A DNA stretch of 64,000 nucleotides from Sepiola atlantica (GCA_963556195.1 OY744533.1:48475249-48539248); one strand, 5' to 3'. Numbered from the stretch's first letter, positions 1-12,414 are shown. Notes: generated by a model from the sequence alone, not told the origin. Program-made: numbers and translations.

Positions 1-59
1 TATACCACCGTCTTGTCTTATTTATTGTCGACCCTTCAAGGTGACAACATAAATAAAAT

Positions 60-455
60 ACTCTTACCGCGGAAGGGTGAAGTGAAAGTATTGCTACCCT
101 TGTTACCAAAATAGAAAAGTGAGGTCAGCATTGGACTTACGAGAATTAAACCGTTATGTAGTGTGCCATACTGGGGGTGACATAATAGATGTGTGTGATA
201 AGACAATGATAAAGTGGAGGCAAATGACAAGAGTAACTACGATTGTGGACCTTAAGTCGGTCATACCTGCAATTACACTTCGCAAAGAAACTATGGCAAT
301 ACCAGCTGATATGCTATAAGAGTAAAACTTCAAACTAGACGCTGAGTCTAGAATCATGGTAGCACTTCGAAACACCGTGTTGATAAAGGGCAATATGACT
401 AAAGCCACTGACTCGTATATTTATGAGATTATTATAAATGTTACTGCGAAGTGAC
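60..455 (+). pseudogene. Ty3/Gypsy-type reverse transcriptase relic
   Basis: A broken RT reading frame enters from the left edge. Visible blocks are an 'LDLRELN' motif (about 125-148), a 'VDLKS' block where family members read VDLKSAY (about 245-262), and a degraded YVDD region reading 'SYIYEI' (about 413-433). The text between the first two blocks (HTGG..DVCDK..KWRQM) resembles the RT start preserved in the Gypsy relic at 8.1 kb, so both probably belong to one clade. A stop at 317 and the mutated active site make it dead. The family assignment is by motif recall, without a search. Confidence 0.55.
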
Positions 456-2754
456 ACTTTGGTGCGTTTCACTGCACAGGTGGTGATGATCGTCCTCTTG
501 TTGTGTTGGTCCGAATTCGGTGCTTCATTTCGACACTGGTCGAAGTTTAAATAACGTGTTCTCGGTCACCGTTGTAGCAAAAGGTTTTCCTTCCAAACAA
601 AATCACAACTCAAGTTTTAAAAAAAGTAAAGATGTTTCATTTTGAAAGGTTACATTGATACATGGTTTCTCTACGGAACGACAGACTTCCAATTAGGACA
701 AACATCTCTTCCAAACCAAACAAAGGCCTATCTCTCTCTTTGACCAACAGAAACAAAACTAACATACTCTGTCAGTTTTGTTGGAATATATAGAGATATA
801 TTCGGTGTAGGCAAAACAACAAGACTACTTGAGAATGATTGGTTGTTTTATAACTGGACATAAAAACTTACTGACCAGGGTGTCTATTATTTACAGAAGA
901 CATTCATTCTATAAGATCGCAAGTGGTTTTATTTCTCAGCATGAACCCTCATATCCTAGAATACATTATTATCCCAAAGACGCAAGCCAATTTCTTAGGT
1001 GTGTTTTTCTTCTTAGCTAATTATTTTCCCATTGCAGGCCTGTAGTTTGTAGCTTGCATCTATTAAACATGCAACATTGCGCATGTTTATATTACATATT
1101 AAACATTCAACAGTGCGCATGTTTATATTACAATGATATCGACAGATGAAATGGTAGATAAAATTTCGTGTAACGACAAAACCATCAATCGTTTTTCCTA
1201 TTCATTTTTTTCTGTTTTGTATTAATAGGTGACCTTATTTTAACACGTACGTGCTTGGAGTACTTCTATTTCTATTTTTAGGTGTTGGTTTAGTTTAGTT
1301 TTTTATTTAATTATTTTATTTTCTCATGTATTGTTATCCTAAAGTAAAGTTTATTCTGTGTAAACAGTTTTTTTTTACTATTTCACTTCTACAGTTCGAT
1401 TTCTCAATCAAAAACACGAGTAGTGTGGTGTGATCCTATAAATCTTCAAAGTTTACAAAACAAAAAGTTGTATAATCCAAATGTGCACCGCGTCAACTTA
1501 TTTAAATGTTTCGTTTAAATTTGCTTCGTTTGTTTATACATTTTTTTAAATGAAATGTTGATAACGTCTTTTTTTATTTAATTTTTTTTATATAAATCTC
1601 AATAGTCTACAAAATAAAACGTTTTGCAAATAGAACTTTTTAATTAAATCTGCGAAGGCAAGTCTGTGTGTATTATTTGTTTATAACTCTGGATTGGATA
1701 AAAAATTTAAATTATCTCAGTCTAGAAGGACTTCTCCTTCACTGATCGAGGAGAAGAAAGATGAAGTGTAATATCAGAACAGACACTACACGTTTCTCAT
1801 TGTTATACACACATTTTTAATTAACAAAAGGTTTTATTTACAAAACGAAAAAGAAAACAATATGTAACTTTTTCTTTAATAAAAAAATTATTTTCTTTAT
1901 AAATCTCCAAAGTTTACAAAACAAAGCATCTGGGAATATGCGCGTATCGTTGTTTTTAATAGTTCAACCGAAAATAAAAGAAGCCGGTCTGCCGGTGTCA
2001 ACCCTAATGTGTTCGTTTTTGGTATTTGCTTATTCTGATGTGTCTGAAGTCTAATTGATCCGAATTAGATGCTGTTATAAAAGGCATTAATTTGACATTG
2101 AAATGGATGTCGGAAGAGGTGGTGTGTTAGGACTGACTAAGCCACATTACTGAGTTTGGTGAACGCTAGAGTTAGCGAGAACATGAGTATTTAGTTATTT
2201 GCAGAGTTCTATTTGTTAATTTGCTTTTACCTTCCCGGGTTCTTTACGTGAAATTATACTTGCAAAGAGAATTTGTCTTTTTTATAGTCTTCAACGTATA
2301 TTATAACAATTTCTTTCTGCGTCTCTTGCGTATTTATGTCCGGCTAATGTAGGGAATATGTGTAACAAATGTCTTTTTAAGTAAAATATTTATATTTGTT
2401 TAAATTACGCAATCAAAATTCATAACTGATTAATGTATTCAGTTTTATTATCCATGTTAGGTGTTTATATTTGCGTGCATATGTGGAACGGAATTTAGTG
2501 TCATTTCGTATCCATTTGATAGTATATAGTGTAAGATCTGCTTGATTCATTTTTTTAGTTATTTGAGAATATGGTGAGGGTCCTCTGATAGTCATTTTAT
2601 GGTTATTGTTTTTTAATTCAAATGGTATTTTAGTTTCACCTATGTATCCGCTAATTTCATATTCTGTACTAGACCTATCACGAGTATTGTAGATGTTGAC
2701 CGTATTGTTTTCCTATAGCTTCTGTAATCAAATATATTTAAAACAAACCCCTTA
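456..2754. other. AT-rich intergenic stretch without recognised gene
   Basis: No frame longer than about 63 codons and no recognisable domain. The only internal structure I see is the short tandem duplication at 1064-1131. Probably old decayed repeats. Confidence 0.5.
1064..1131. repeat. 34-bp tandem duplication, two copies
   Basis: Two adjacent copies of a unit beginning TAAACAT and ending GTTTATATTACA, differing at a few positions. A simple local duplication. Confidence 0.7.
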
Positions 2755-3138
2755 GCCGTCTAATAGAAGCTGCAGTTATCCCACTATCCAAACATATTAT
2801 CAAACAACGCACGGGATTTTTTCACATCATGCCAAATCTAACGATATATATAATACAAAAAAGCAATATCATACTAGACATGTGATAATTAAATTCAAAA
2901 ACCGAAAAATATTGATTTTTCCCCCATTAAAACAGCTTTCTCATCTCTCAACTGACAATCATTCCATATCATTAACTATTATCCTCGAGTGGCTTTTTGG
3001 CCTTGATAAATGGCAATCCATTACAAAATATTTAATCAAACAAATATACAACAAAACCTATTAGAAGCTGCTATTATCTCTGAATCATTATCACGTAACA
3101 CATGAGATTTTTCACATCATGCCAAATCTCGCGAAACA

Positions 3139-3521
3139 TACAGGGTGATTCATAAGTCACTTAGCTATTTATTTTTGAAATTCTAAAGTTAAAAAATACG
3201 GTAATACAAAACAGAAAGTTTATTCAACAAATTCATTTATGGGAGTTTAAAATTAAAGCATATTTTCAAAATTTCCACCTTCGTTCTGCATGCATAGCTC
3301 TATTCTTTTTTGCAAGGAATTTACGACTCTTTGTAGCATATTTGATCGATTATGAAATAAATATATATAGAAACAAATATATAAACGAACAAATTTAAAA
3401 TAACACATAGCAGTAATTAGAGAGTAAGATAACAATTATCAAAAGTTCATAGTATGTGTGTGCTTCATATGGTAATCATTTTAAATAGCTAAGTGAAGGG
3501 ACTTATGAATCACACTGTATA
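3139..3521. mobile_element. Mariner-type miniature inverted-repeat element
   Basis: Terminal inverted repeats of about 31-36 bp: the left end begins ACAGGGTGATTCATAAGT and the right end, on the other strand, begins ACAGTGTGATTCATAAGT. TA dinucleotides flank both ends, as expected of a Tc1/mariner target duplication. Total about 383 bp. A C-terminal scrap of transposase on the minus strand shows it arose by internal deletion of a full element. Confidence 0.7.
3256..3338 (-). pseudogene. Transposase C-terminus remnant in the miniature element
   Basis: The last ~27 codons before the stop read ...SLQKRIELCMQNEGGNFENML. This resembles the tail of mariner/Tc1-type transposases (R-x-x-x-C-[IM]-x-x-x-G-x-[FH]-x-E-x-[LM]). 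The dead transposase at 18.7 kb ends in the comparable KKCMELKGVHLEHML. Upstream catalytic domains are absent. The C-terminal assignment rests on this short tail. Confidence 0.5.
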
Positions 3522-3603
3522 ACAGAAGAAAATAATATCATACTAGACACTGGATAATTAAATTTAAAAACCGAAACATATTCATTTCCCTCCTATTAAC
3601 AGC

Positions 3604-5010
3604 TCAGCGACGTACTTAGGTAGAAGTGAGGATTTTTTAAACTTGGGGGGGGGGTAAATAAGTGTGTTTATATATACAATTTAACTTAAACTCGAAAATA
3701 CATAAAATTCAATATATAAACAGAATGAATATACGCTGGTAAGAAGCTAATATTTTATATTATTAAATGTATTTTTAAATAAAGTAATTTGTCTAAACAG
3801 TATTCATAATAGAAGAAGCATTTAAGCTTAAGGCACGAGTGCCCGTGTTTCTATGGTAACTGACTTTATACCGCGACGCCACGCTGAACTTGTGAGAATG
3901 GGTGTGTTGTTAGCTTGAAGTGGACCGTGAGTAACGTTCGTGCGAAAGTAAAGTAACTGCTACTACGATCAATATGCGTCCTTACTCTTTCAGTAATTAA
4001 ACAAGAAATAAGCAAGCATGCTTTACAGTCGGTATTTAAAAATATTGTTTTATTAAGGTTGAGACTAAAACAAAGAATTGCAAGGGACGTTTAGTTATGC
4101 ATATTCTAATAACGTTATAGGAAAGAAGATTGTGGATATTTGTGTTTTATTTTTACGTCTTTTTTTATTATCCACGTAATTGCTGATAGGCGTAGTAATT
4201 AATATAAACTGGGCTGACAGGCGGTGTAATACGAAAACGCGTACCTCATTAGATTTCTACAGTATTTATCTTCCGGTATTCTGAGTCGAAAAGTGAGGAC
4301 TTATTACTGTGGGGCTTAGTCATTCCCGCTCCCGCGCTGAAATTATTAAGTAAAGAGAAAACGGCTGAACGGATAAAATATAAACATCGGTGAATTCGAA
4401 CGAAACTAACAAGAAATTCTATAAGCATTTATCATGACGGGCTAAAAAGCATACGAAATATAATTCTATATGTAGTTTTTGTTTACGGGGTTATTAAAGC
4501 TATACCGGTTAAAAATAGAGAAACTTCTGACGTCACTTTATACACAAGATACATACACTGCTCTATTGGTGGAGCTCTCTAGTGGAGGAAGCTATATTCT
4601 TCGGTAAAAGGAATTGAATCTTTGGTTTATCATTATCGTAAAAACTGTAAACGTCTACCTGTGCTGCAAACTTGATTAATTGCTAAGTAAATACTTTGTT
4701 GCCAGTGGCACTATTAATTATTATTTGATCAGATAAAAACTAAACTCACTTTACTTTTTTGTCAGGGTTAAAACTGGGTGTTAAGCAAGAAATGCCATCA
4801 ATCACAATTTGGCCTTATGCTGAGCGTAACTATGGTGTTAAGCTTACTTAATGCTGTAATTTGGCATGAGGTTGCTTTAAACATATCAATAATACAACTT
4901 AAAACATCCTGGGAGGTTAGCTGATTTTCGACTTCATTAAAGGTTTTTTTTCTGATCGGGTCGGTGTGTGATAGCGCTACATGGTCGTTCTTAATATTAT
5001 TTATTCCAAG

Positions 5011-5012
<2 letters not shown>
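3604..5012. other. Intergenic stretch, nothing recognised
   Basis: AT-rich sequence with no domain-bearing frame, no tandem repeat and no clear transposon end. Confidence 0.45.

Positions 5013-5064
<52 letters not shown>
5013..5064. repeat. (TA)n microsatellite, left of miniature element
   Basis: Uninterrupted TA dinucleotides directly abutting the left end of the 5065-5245 element. Confidence 0.9.
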
Positions 5065-5069
<5 letters not shown>

Positions 5070-5242
5070 GAGCCAAAAGTGGTGGACAGTAAAAAAACAT
5101 TTATTTAGAGATCACTTATACGTACAATTACATGTAATAAAACAATTATATTAATGAAAATTTTTGATTTACACAGCTTTGAAGTCTGCCTCTTACGCTT
5201 CGACAAAAAATGTTTTTACTGTCCACCTACTTTTGGCTCACC

Positions 5243-5245
<3 letters not shown>
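5065..5245. mobile_element. 181-bp miniature inverted-repeat element inside (TA)n
   Basis: Left terminus AGGGTGAGCCAAAAGTGGTG; the right terminus on the opposite strand reads GGTGAGCCAAAAGTAGGTGG. Both continue into ACAGTAAAAA-type sequence, giving inverted repeats of about 38 bp. It carries no coding capacity. (TA)n abuts both ends, so target duplication cannot be separated from the microsatellite. The ends are typical of mariner-derived elements. Confidence 0.75.

Positions 5246-5299
<54 letters not shown>
5246..5299. repeat. (TA)n microsatellite, right of miniature element
   Basis: TA dinucleotide tract flush with the right end of the miniature element. Confidence 0.9.
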
Positions 5300-6512
<1,213 letters not shown>

Positions 6513-6602
6513 TATTTATTTCATTTGCTTATTTTAAAGCCCACTGACCAAAAGCAACAAAAAAATAAAGATGAAAAAGAAGAAAGATGAAAAGACAACA
6601 AG

Positions 6603-6604
<2 letters not shown>

Positions 6605-6696
<92 letters not shown>
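6605..6696. repeat. (TA)n microsatellite
   Basis: TA tract directly abutting the LTR of the Gypsy element. Confidence 0.95.
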
Positions 6697-6700
<4 letters not shown>

Positions 6701-6980
6701 ACCTACCTGTGCCAGAAAAATAAATTAAAAATAAAAGTTTTCACTGTAATTCAACTTCCAACCGATTTCCGATACAAGCACTTTCTCTCTGCAATCAAAA
6801 CCGCTTCTCCCACTTCCCAACTATCCTCTTCATTCATATCAGCTGATCTCCACATGTGCGAATCAGACACCACTATAAACACCTGAACTTTTGAAGAAAA
6901 GCTCTTCTTTGCCCTGCAGACACGACATGCGAAGCACCTCATTCTTTTCCTGTCGGTGGGTGTTCCTCTTTATTGTCACA
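6697..6980 (-). repeat. 3' LTR of Gypsy element
   Basis: On the minus strand it starts TGTGACAATAAAGAGGAACA and ends GTAGGTAACA. An AATAAA polyadenylation-type hexamer lies near the start. The first ~50 and last ~30 bases match 10767-10848. Confidence 0.7.
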
Positions 6981-7640
6981 CTACCCCCTGATCGTGTGAT
7001 CACAAAAGTGACAGATGGTGGTTGGTCGCTTTATTCTAGTACTTCTCCGTAGTGGGACAGTTATTTCTTCCTCTCTTACATCAGATATACCAGGACCTGA
7101 ATTGGCAATGGAATAAGGCAGCTCAACCAAGGAACGTCCGTCCTCTACCTCACTTTCAGATGCAAAACCACTACTACTTGTATCGGAATCTGGTTCTATC
7201 CATTCAGTACTCTCTGATGATGTGTCATCATTGTCGTCCACTACCAGTGCTAAACTGAGGCGTGAGCGCACGTCTCTTACACGTTGAGGCGTGCCATTAA
7301 CAACCACTGACTGTGGGCTTATCACTCCAGTGACACGACCTGGTCTGAATCTCGACGTGCAACGTCCTTGTGGATTTTTCACCCAAACTGTGTCATCCTC
7401 TTTATAAAAATGCTGATTCGGATGGGGCACAATATTGACCCCTTTCACTCTGATCTGGTATGAATACAACAAATTGGCAGATACTGATGAGGCGGACACA
7501 TAATCCTTGGGGGTTACGTTATACCAATACACAGCATCCATAACAGGGCAGCTCTTTCGTGCAGCAATCCGTTTCACTATCCTATTACAACTTTTCTATA
7601 ATACAATTTCCTGATAGCCTGTATGCACAGCATGGTCGGG
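6981..7640 (-). pseudogene. Integrase C-terminal half (Gypsy pol)
   Basis: The frame ending at 6981 covers ~198 codons. It begins near a region resembling the third catalytic (E) block, 'RIVKRIAARKSCPVMDAVYWYNVTPKD', consistent with Gypsy integrases whose E residue lies in GN.IVE..H. A basic DNA-binding-like segment follows ('YKEDDTVWVKNPQGRC..FRPGRVTGV'), then an acidic Ser-rich tail (about residues 110-150) and a basic end (RRSTRIKRP). The canonical E position falls upstream of this open frame in a disrupted stretch. It is the downstream part of the integrase at 7707-8100. Confidence 0.7.
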
Positions 7641-8110
7641 AGTTTACACTCCACTCGTTCATGAACTGCCTGAATATTTGACTGCAGAAGGCATTGTCAT
7701 TATCAGTCAGAATCTCGGATAGGGGGGAGTTAAAAAAAAAAAAAACACTGATTCTAATTGCTGGATCACAGGTGCAGTGTCTTGCCGTTGTAGTACCCGC
7801 CAGATTGAAAACCGTGTGGGTCTACAATCGATCAGTGTCAAAAAATGGCACCCATTGTAGTGTGTGATATCCATGCCTAGCTTGTTCCATACATCCTGCA
7901 CACTGAGCCCTCTCTTTTTCCATTGCACTGGAGCTGGATCTATTGTCTGGTATTCCTCACAATTCCGAATAACTGCCTTTACCGCTGCTTTAGACACAGA
8001 CGGGTCGATTCTATGCACAAAATATAATGTTCGCCTGATTCCAGGATGTCCACTATAGGTATGCCTTCCTGAGACCCAGAATGGACACATTCGTTCCTTG
8101 CTGTCTCTAT
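7641..8110 (-). pseudogene. Integrase zinc-binding and core start
   Basis: In the minus frame, 'SGHPGIRRTLYFVHRI' and 'NCEEYQ' form an HHCC-like zinc domain with the last Cys changed to Tyr. Next comes 'LGMDITHYNG', which carries the first catalytic Asp, and 'LTLIDC'. A poly-A stretch (7732-7744) then shifts the frame. The second Asp region (TDND) survives in another frame near 7690-7710. It joins directly to an RT fragment, so the RT palm, RNase H and intervening sequence are deleted. Confidence 0.7.
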
Positions 8111-8340
8111 TCTCGCATTTTCTCTGCGCCAACATCTGCATCGCCAGTGAATGCATCAACATAGGTGTTTAATTCACGATAGTCCATCACAGGACGCACT
8201 TTTTTTTATTCACCTGCAGCACAGCCATCAATGGTATTAGTCCCTTGGGTGGGCCAAACTCCTCTTGATTATATGGCAACAACCAACCGTTGTATATCCA
8301 GGTCTGCAACTCGCATTCATAATCTTCCCTTAATTCATTA
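8090..8340 (-). pseudogene. RT N-terminal fragment (Gypsy pol)
   Basis: The minus frame shows 'WLLPYNQEEFGPPKGLIPLMAVLQVNKKK', then a frameshift within a run of A, then 'PVMDYRELNTYVDAFTG' and 'EKMRE' followed by a stop where related elements have Trp. The catalytic palm motifs that should follow are absent, because sequence jumps to the integrase zinc domain. Similar in kind to the 60-455 relic. Confidence 0.65.
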
Positions 8341-8660
8341 GACATTGGATATTCAGAAATCCAAGTTTCCAGTTTCTCTGGTGCACAACCCGCTGACCAT
8401 TTCCATGCTGCAAATACACTTTCTTCCGTTCGTCAACTTTTGCAACAAAATCACCTTCGTTAATACGAAGTGCGGCACAGATGAGTTGTGCCTCCCCAAA
8501 CTCCACACTTCCAGATTGTATGATGCGAACGCCACCGAGTGCCTTAATGGCATCAACGACAAGTAACATGTCGAAATCAAGAGGTTTCCCTTGCATAATC
8601 AGCACCTTGATTGTGGCAACGTTACCAGTCTCTGTATGAATCCTAATACTGCCATTTTTT
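8340..8660 (-). pseudogene. Protease C-terminal / RT-linker segment (Gypsy pol)
   Basis: Continues the protease that is split by the LINE insertion: 'KNGSIRIHTETGNVATIKVLIMQGKPLDFDMLL..DAIKALGGV', matching the (L/I)LG.D.I..LGGV flap and C-terminal block of retropepsins. It then runs toward the RT ('FVAKVDERKKV'). The N-terminal residues of the open frame (FGVNYVKK) are translated LINE tail, not protease. Confidence 0.6.
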
Positions 8661-9858
8661 AAAAAGATTTTTTTAACGTAGTTCACCCCAAACAAGGCAG
8701 GCCGCCACTGTAGACGTAAGGGGGCTACTGAGAAGAAAGAAAAGGGTAGAAGGTTGGGGGGGTCAACCTAAACTGGGATCTGCGCAGCGAGATGTCTGTT
8801 TACATTAATTTTAAATTTCTGCATGTCAGTACTGACGGGGAAACAGGGGCAGGGAGGGAGTTCCAGAGGCCAGCAGCACGAGGAAAGAAGCTATTTGAGT
8901 AGAAAGCTCTCCGGCATCTGGGGACCTCCACAGTGAATGGATGGGATTTAGTTGATTGTCGAGTTGGTCTAGTGAATTTACGTCGAGAGGGCACAAGAGT
9001 AGCCAATTCATCAGAGCATAATTCATTGAAGTATTTGTAAAACAAGCACAGGGATCCTACATTGCGGTGATGGGACAGGGACTGGAGTTTGGTTGACAGT
9101 GAGGAACCTATTAGGTTTGCGACTCTTTTTTAACCTTGTCAAGGAGGGAGTAACTAGTAGATGATGCACCAGCCCAGATGTGGCAACAATACTCCATGCA
9201 TGGGCGGATGATACACGATAATGTCAGGTGTTAGGAGTTTACTAGCACGGTAAAAGGAGCAAACCTTCTTTGCAGCAGCCTTGGCAATGTCTTCAATGTA
9301 TTTGTTCCAATTCATGTTACTTGTGAAGGTTAGGCCGAGGAGTTTTAATGATGAACTCTCAGGTAGGGTGTTATTTGCCATGACAATCGGTGGTTGGAGA
9401 GGTTTCTTGTAGTTATTGAAGGAAAGGAGCTTCGTCTTTGCGGCATTAAAAGTTACCAACCATTTATGACCCCAATCCACTAGAGCCTGGAAGTCATTTT
9501 CTAAAGAATTCAGCCATTGCCTCAGATATAATCGCGTCTGTTTTGCCAACATGGCGAGAGTAAAGCGTGGTGTCGTCAGCAAATAAACCAATCTCAGACT
9601 CTATGTCATCAGGGAGATCGTTTATATAGATCAGGAACAACAAAGGTCCAAGGATAGATTCTTGGGGTACACCAGCATTTATGTCATGTTGCTTAGATGA
9701 ACGGCCATCGAGGACAACCTGGATTTTTCTTTTGGTTAGGAAGGATCTAATTATATAAAGTAATTGCCCAGTAATACCGTATGAGCGTATTTTCAGGAGA
9801 AGCCCTTTATGCCATACCTTGTCAAAGGTCTTTGATATGTCAAGCGCTACTTGGATGT
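8660..9858 (-). mobile_element. 5'-truncated LINE inserted in the Gypsy protease
   Basis: A minus-strand non-LTR RT fragment. Blocks in order: 'VALDISKTFDKVWHKGL' (about 9858-9800), 'PQESILGPLLFLIYINDLPDDI' (about 9675-9610), the FADDT block near 9580, 'FNAAKTKLLSFNNYKKPL', 'LKLLGLTFTSNMNWNKYIEDIAKAAAKKV', and the tail 'AFYSNSFFPRAAGLWNSLPAPV' (about 8940-8875). The 3' end GGGGTGAACTAC near 8685 matches the end of the longer copy at 42.4-45.99 kb. Truncation at the 5' end is the usual LINE outcome. Jockey/CR1-like by motif style only. Confidence 0.8.
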
Positions 9859-9859
9859 G

Positions 9860-10066
9860 TCAGCAGGCCTGCGTAGCGCCGGTCAATGTAGTTACGACCA
9901 TCTTCAGCTTTGACCAAGACTGACATAGCTTTGCACTCAAGATAGAACGTGGGCACCCAGTGTCGAGGAGAGCAGAGCATGGTGCATTATCAACATAGAT
10001 GGTAATGACAGGTAGCGCCGAGTTCACATTCTGACTGGGGAATAGACTAGCGCTGATGTCTCGTCC
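9860..10066 (-). pseudogene. Retropepsin N-terminal part (Gypsy)
   Basis: The minus frame contains 'VDNAPCSALLDTGCPRSILS' with the D-T-G catalytic triad of aspartic proteases. The LINE interrupts it about 27 residues downstream; the remainder is at 8340-8660. It follows the zinc knuckles with a frame change. Confidence 0.75.
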
Positions 10067-10530
10067 CCAACTTCGTTTCCCGGACAATCTCTTACCATAT
10101 GACCAGCCTTGTTGCACTGATAACATCGTTGACGGATTGTCTGCCTCCTTTGCATGTAGTCTCTCGTGAAATGATTAGTGCCGGGGCATTTGTAACATAT
10201 ATAATCAGATCGCCCCATGCCCACAGGTGGTTGAGTGATTCGGGCAGGCTGTGTCGCAGCCACGACTGATTCCTCCACTTCAGCATTGTCTTTCATTAAT
10301 GCTCTTCTAAAGTCATATCGTCCACCATAGAAGAGGACCGCAACAGCCTTTTCACAGTGTCTGGAATCCCCCGTATAAACACACACACCAGCACATTATC
10401 TGGTATTCTTCCAAATAGCACTGACAGCTTCCGCAGATCTGCCAAATACACGTCTACAGTCTCACCGGACGCAATACACGTGCCTCGACTTCTCATACGC
10501 TGTAAATCTGTCATCCGCAAAAGCAGTGAA
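10060..10530 (-). pseudogene. Gag with CCHC zinc knuckles
   Basis: Two overlapping minus frames. The upstream one ('IASGETVDVYLADLRKLSVLFG', 'FIRGIPDTVKRLLR') is a retrotransposon gag capsid segment. The downstream one has two knuckles: CYKCPGTNHFTRDY, whose last Cys is replaced by Tyr, and an intact CYQCNKAGHMVRDC (C-X2-C-X4-H-X4-C). The 5' gag extends toward 10760 in broken frames. Confidence 0.75.
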
Positions 10531-10766
10531 TAGAGCTCCCTTAATTAGTGCTGCATTGGATTTGTCTTCTTGAGTTAGTTGCTGATAAACTGCGAATGCT
10601 CCCCTAGTTAGCCGAAGTGGGATGACATTTTAAAGCCGCTTCACTCCAGATAAGTCACGCACTAATTCCATCTCCTCAATTCATTCAACGACTGCTCCAG
10701 GCCCATCAAACTCATGAATTATCTTTAGGTCGAAACTACTGTCTATTTTACGCCGAAATAGCTTGT

Positions 10767-10946
<180 letters not shown>

Positions 10947-10954
10947 GATGCTTT

Positions 10955-11540
10955 TTTATGTTAACTTTGTACGGGTAATATAACTAAACAGACGATTCAT
11001 TTAGTCCGCGCGGCTGGGAATAAATAATGAATACCACAAAGTGAAAAATGAGACTCGTTCATAATTCATACATGTGCGTTAGAAGAGGGAAAACATATTG
11101 ATTTACTTACGCGCCGAATTTCTATAAGAAGCCGATATTGTACAAATAACATATTTTCTAAGCTCTGCGGTAAATCTTTGTGTACGTTTTTACGAGCCGT
11201 GTAATCATATCCTTTGCTGACACTATATCCTTCTGTTTTGAATACTGGAATTTATTTGCGACATTATGTTATGCATTGTTTTTTTTCTGATGACACTAAT
11301 GTTTGCTAGAGTAATATCACTAAAGAAACGAGTTTATTTTGTTCGCTGGACTGGGAATAAACAAAGACTACCACAAAAGGAAAATTCTTTACGAGTCTCA
11401 AATTGCAATGTTCTTTGTTTATTCCTAGCCCCGCGAACTAAATAAATCGTTCATTTGGTGATATTACCTGCGCAAACATTATCATCAACAAAATAAAAGC
11501 AGCCTAATACATAACATACTGTCGGAAATAAATTTCAATA
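10955..11540. repeat. Dispersed repeat family B with inverted arms
   Basis: Contains GGCTGGGAATAAATAATGAA at ~11010 and the inverted counterpart TTCTTTGTTTATTCCTAGCC at ~11412. A related copy spans 49495-49870 plus 50465-50660, where a LINE tail splits it. No coding capacity. Function unknown. Confidence 0.65.
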
Positions 11541-11543
11541 TTA

Positions 11544-11546
<3 letters not shown>

Positions 11547-11578
<32 letters not shown>
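11547..11578. repeat. (TA)n microsatellite
   Basis: Short TA tract. Confidence 0.9.
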
Positions 11579-11580
<2 letters not shown>

Positions 11581-11584
11581 TATG

Positions 11585-11690
11585 TTACTAGGGTCCCAGT
11601 TTTGAATCTTGCTAGGTTTAACCACGCAGATGAGTCGTAGAGACAACGAAACATGCGTCTGTTGATATATGTAATCTCAGGATTTGTTCC
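11585..11690 (+). repeat. Possible tRNA-derived SINE relic
   Basis: 'AGTTTTGAATCTTGC' resembles a Pol III B box (GTTCRANNC type). It is followed by GAGTCGTAGAGACAACG and ATGCGTCTGTTGATA. Comparable sequence is at 39955-40045 (AGTTTCGAATCTTGCC ... GTGCGTCTGTGGATA), so this is a dispersed family. The A box is not clear. Confidence 0.4.
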
Positions 11691-11869
11691 ACGAAAAATT
11701 GTCTCGTTTATTAAATTTGAATTCACATCAAGCATAAGAGATTTGCAAATGTCACCAGTTTATATTACGTCAAAGGGGGGCATTTATGGATAATTCAACC
11801 CGTATGTCACTCGACGGAATAAGCGTGATGTCAGCGGCTGTTCTATCTGCATACTCACAAAATTACTAC

Positions 11870-11974
<105 letters not shown>

Positions 11975-12061
11975 GTACACGTATTGTATTAGTTTCTGTA
12001 GATGTAAATCCGTTGAAACTGCAGTGTTTATAAAAAGTGCTCAATAACAAAAAGAGCTGTT

Positions 12062-12165
12062 CTTAAGTATAATTTTTTATGTATACAAACATTATTGGTT
12101 ACATATGTGCATACATGTTTCGGTTGTACTCTTCACAGAGAGTCAACCTCTTCAGACCAAAGAAG
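12062..12165 (-). repeat. Dispersed repeat family C, single arm carrying a hammerhead
   Basis: Related to each arm of the fold-back element at 48522-48733 (shared TGTATACAAA, GGTTACATATGTGCATA). This copy has one arm only and keeps an intact hammerhead core. Confidence 0.65.
12095..12160 (-). ncRNA. Hammerhead self-cleaving ribozyme, type I
   Basis: Folded by hand on the minus strand. Stem I pairs TTGGT (12160-12156) with ACCAA (12099-12095). CTGAAGA (12155-12149) fits CUGANGA. Stem II is GGTTG+ACTCT with AGAGT+CAACC around one bulged A and loop ctgtga, starting with the preferred G-C pair. GAA (12121-12119) follows. Stem III is ACAT...ATGT (12118-12101) with C15.2-G16.2 present. The cleavage triplet is GUA, with scission expected between 12100 and 12099. 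Every conserved core position matches. Known role of such ribozymes: processing of retroelement RNA (Penelope-like elements, retrozymes). In this repeat the role is inferred. Confidence 0.75.
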
Positions 12166-12414
12166 ACAGAGAAGTGAGATGAAGTTGGAAAATTTTCCTT
12201 TAAATAAATCTTTTTAGGGCATGAGATATTTTTTTATAATTTAGTATCGGGTTACATTCTTTACTTGTTAACTCAATTAGTTTCTATCTTTTTTTATCAT
12301 TTTTATTACCTGCCTTCTAATTCTTTCCTTTTTCTATTTATTACCCACTTAGCCTGGATTCCTTTCTTCTCTATTTAACAGTTCAAAATTGTAATCTATT
12401 TACAAATCTATTCG

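Larger units (their letters stand above)
2755..3603. repeat. About 300-bp direct duplication, second copy split by a miniature transposon
   Basis: The first copy (about 2755-2937) contains 'CACATCATGCCAAATCT' and then 'ATCATACTAGACA'. The second copy has the same two blocks at about 3115 and 3535, separated by the element at 3139-3521. The first copy is therefore an empty-site reference for the insertion. Confidence 0.65.

Noticed and set aside
11289..11345. CTGATGA ... GAAACGAG in family B, as a further hammerhead
   Set aside because: No stem II between the two core pieces, and the upstream T-run cannot form stem I with the downstream CG-rich segment. Other family B copies lose the core bases.
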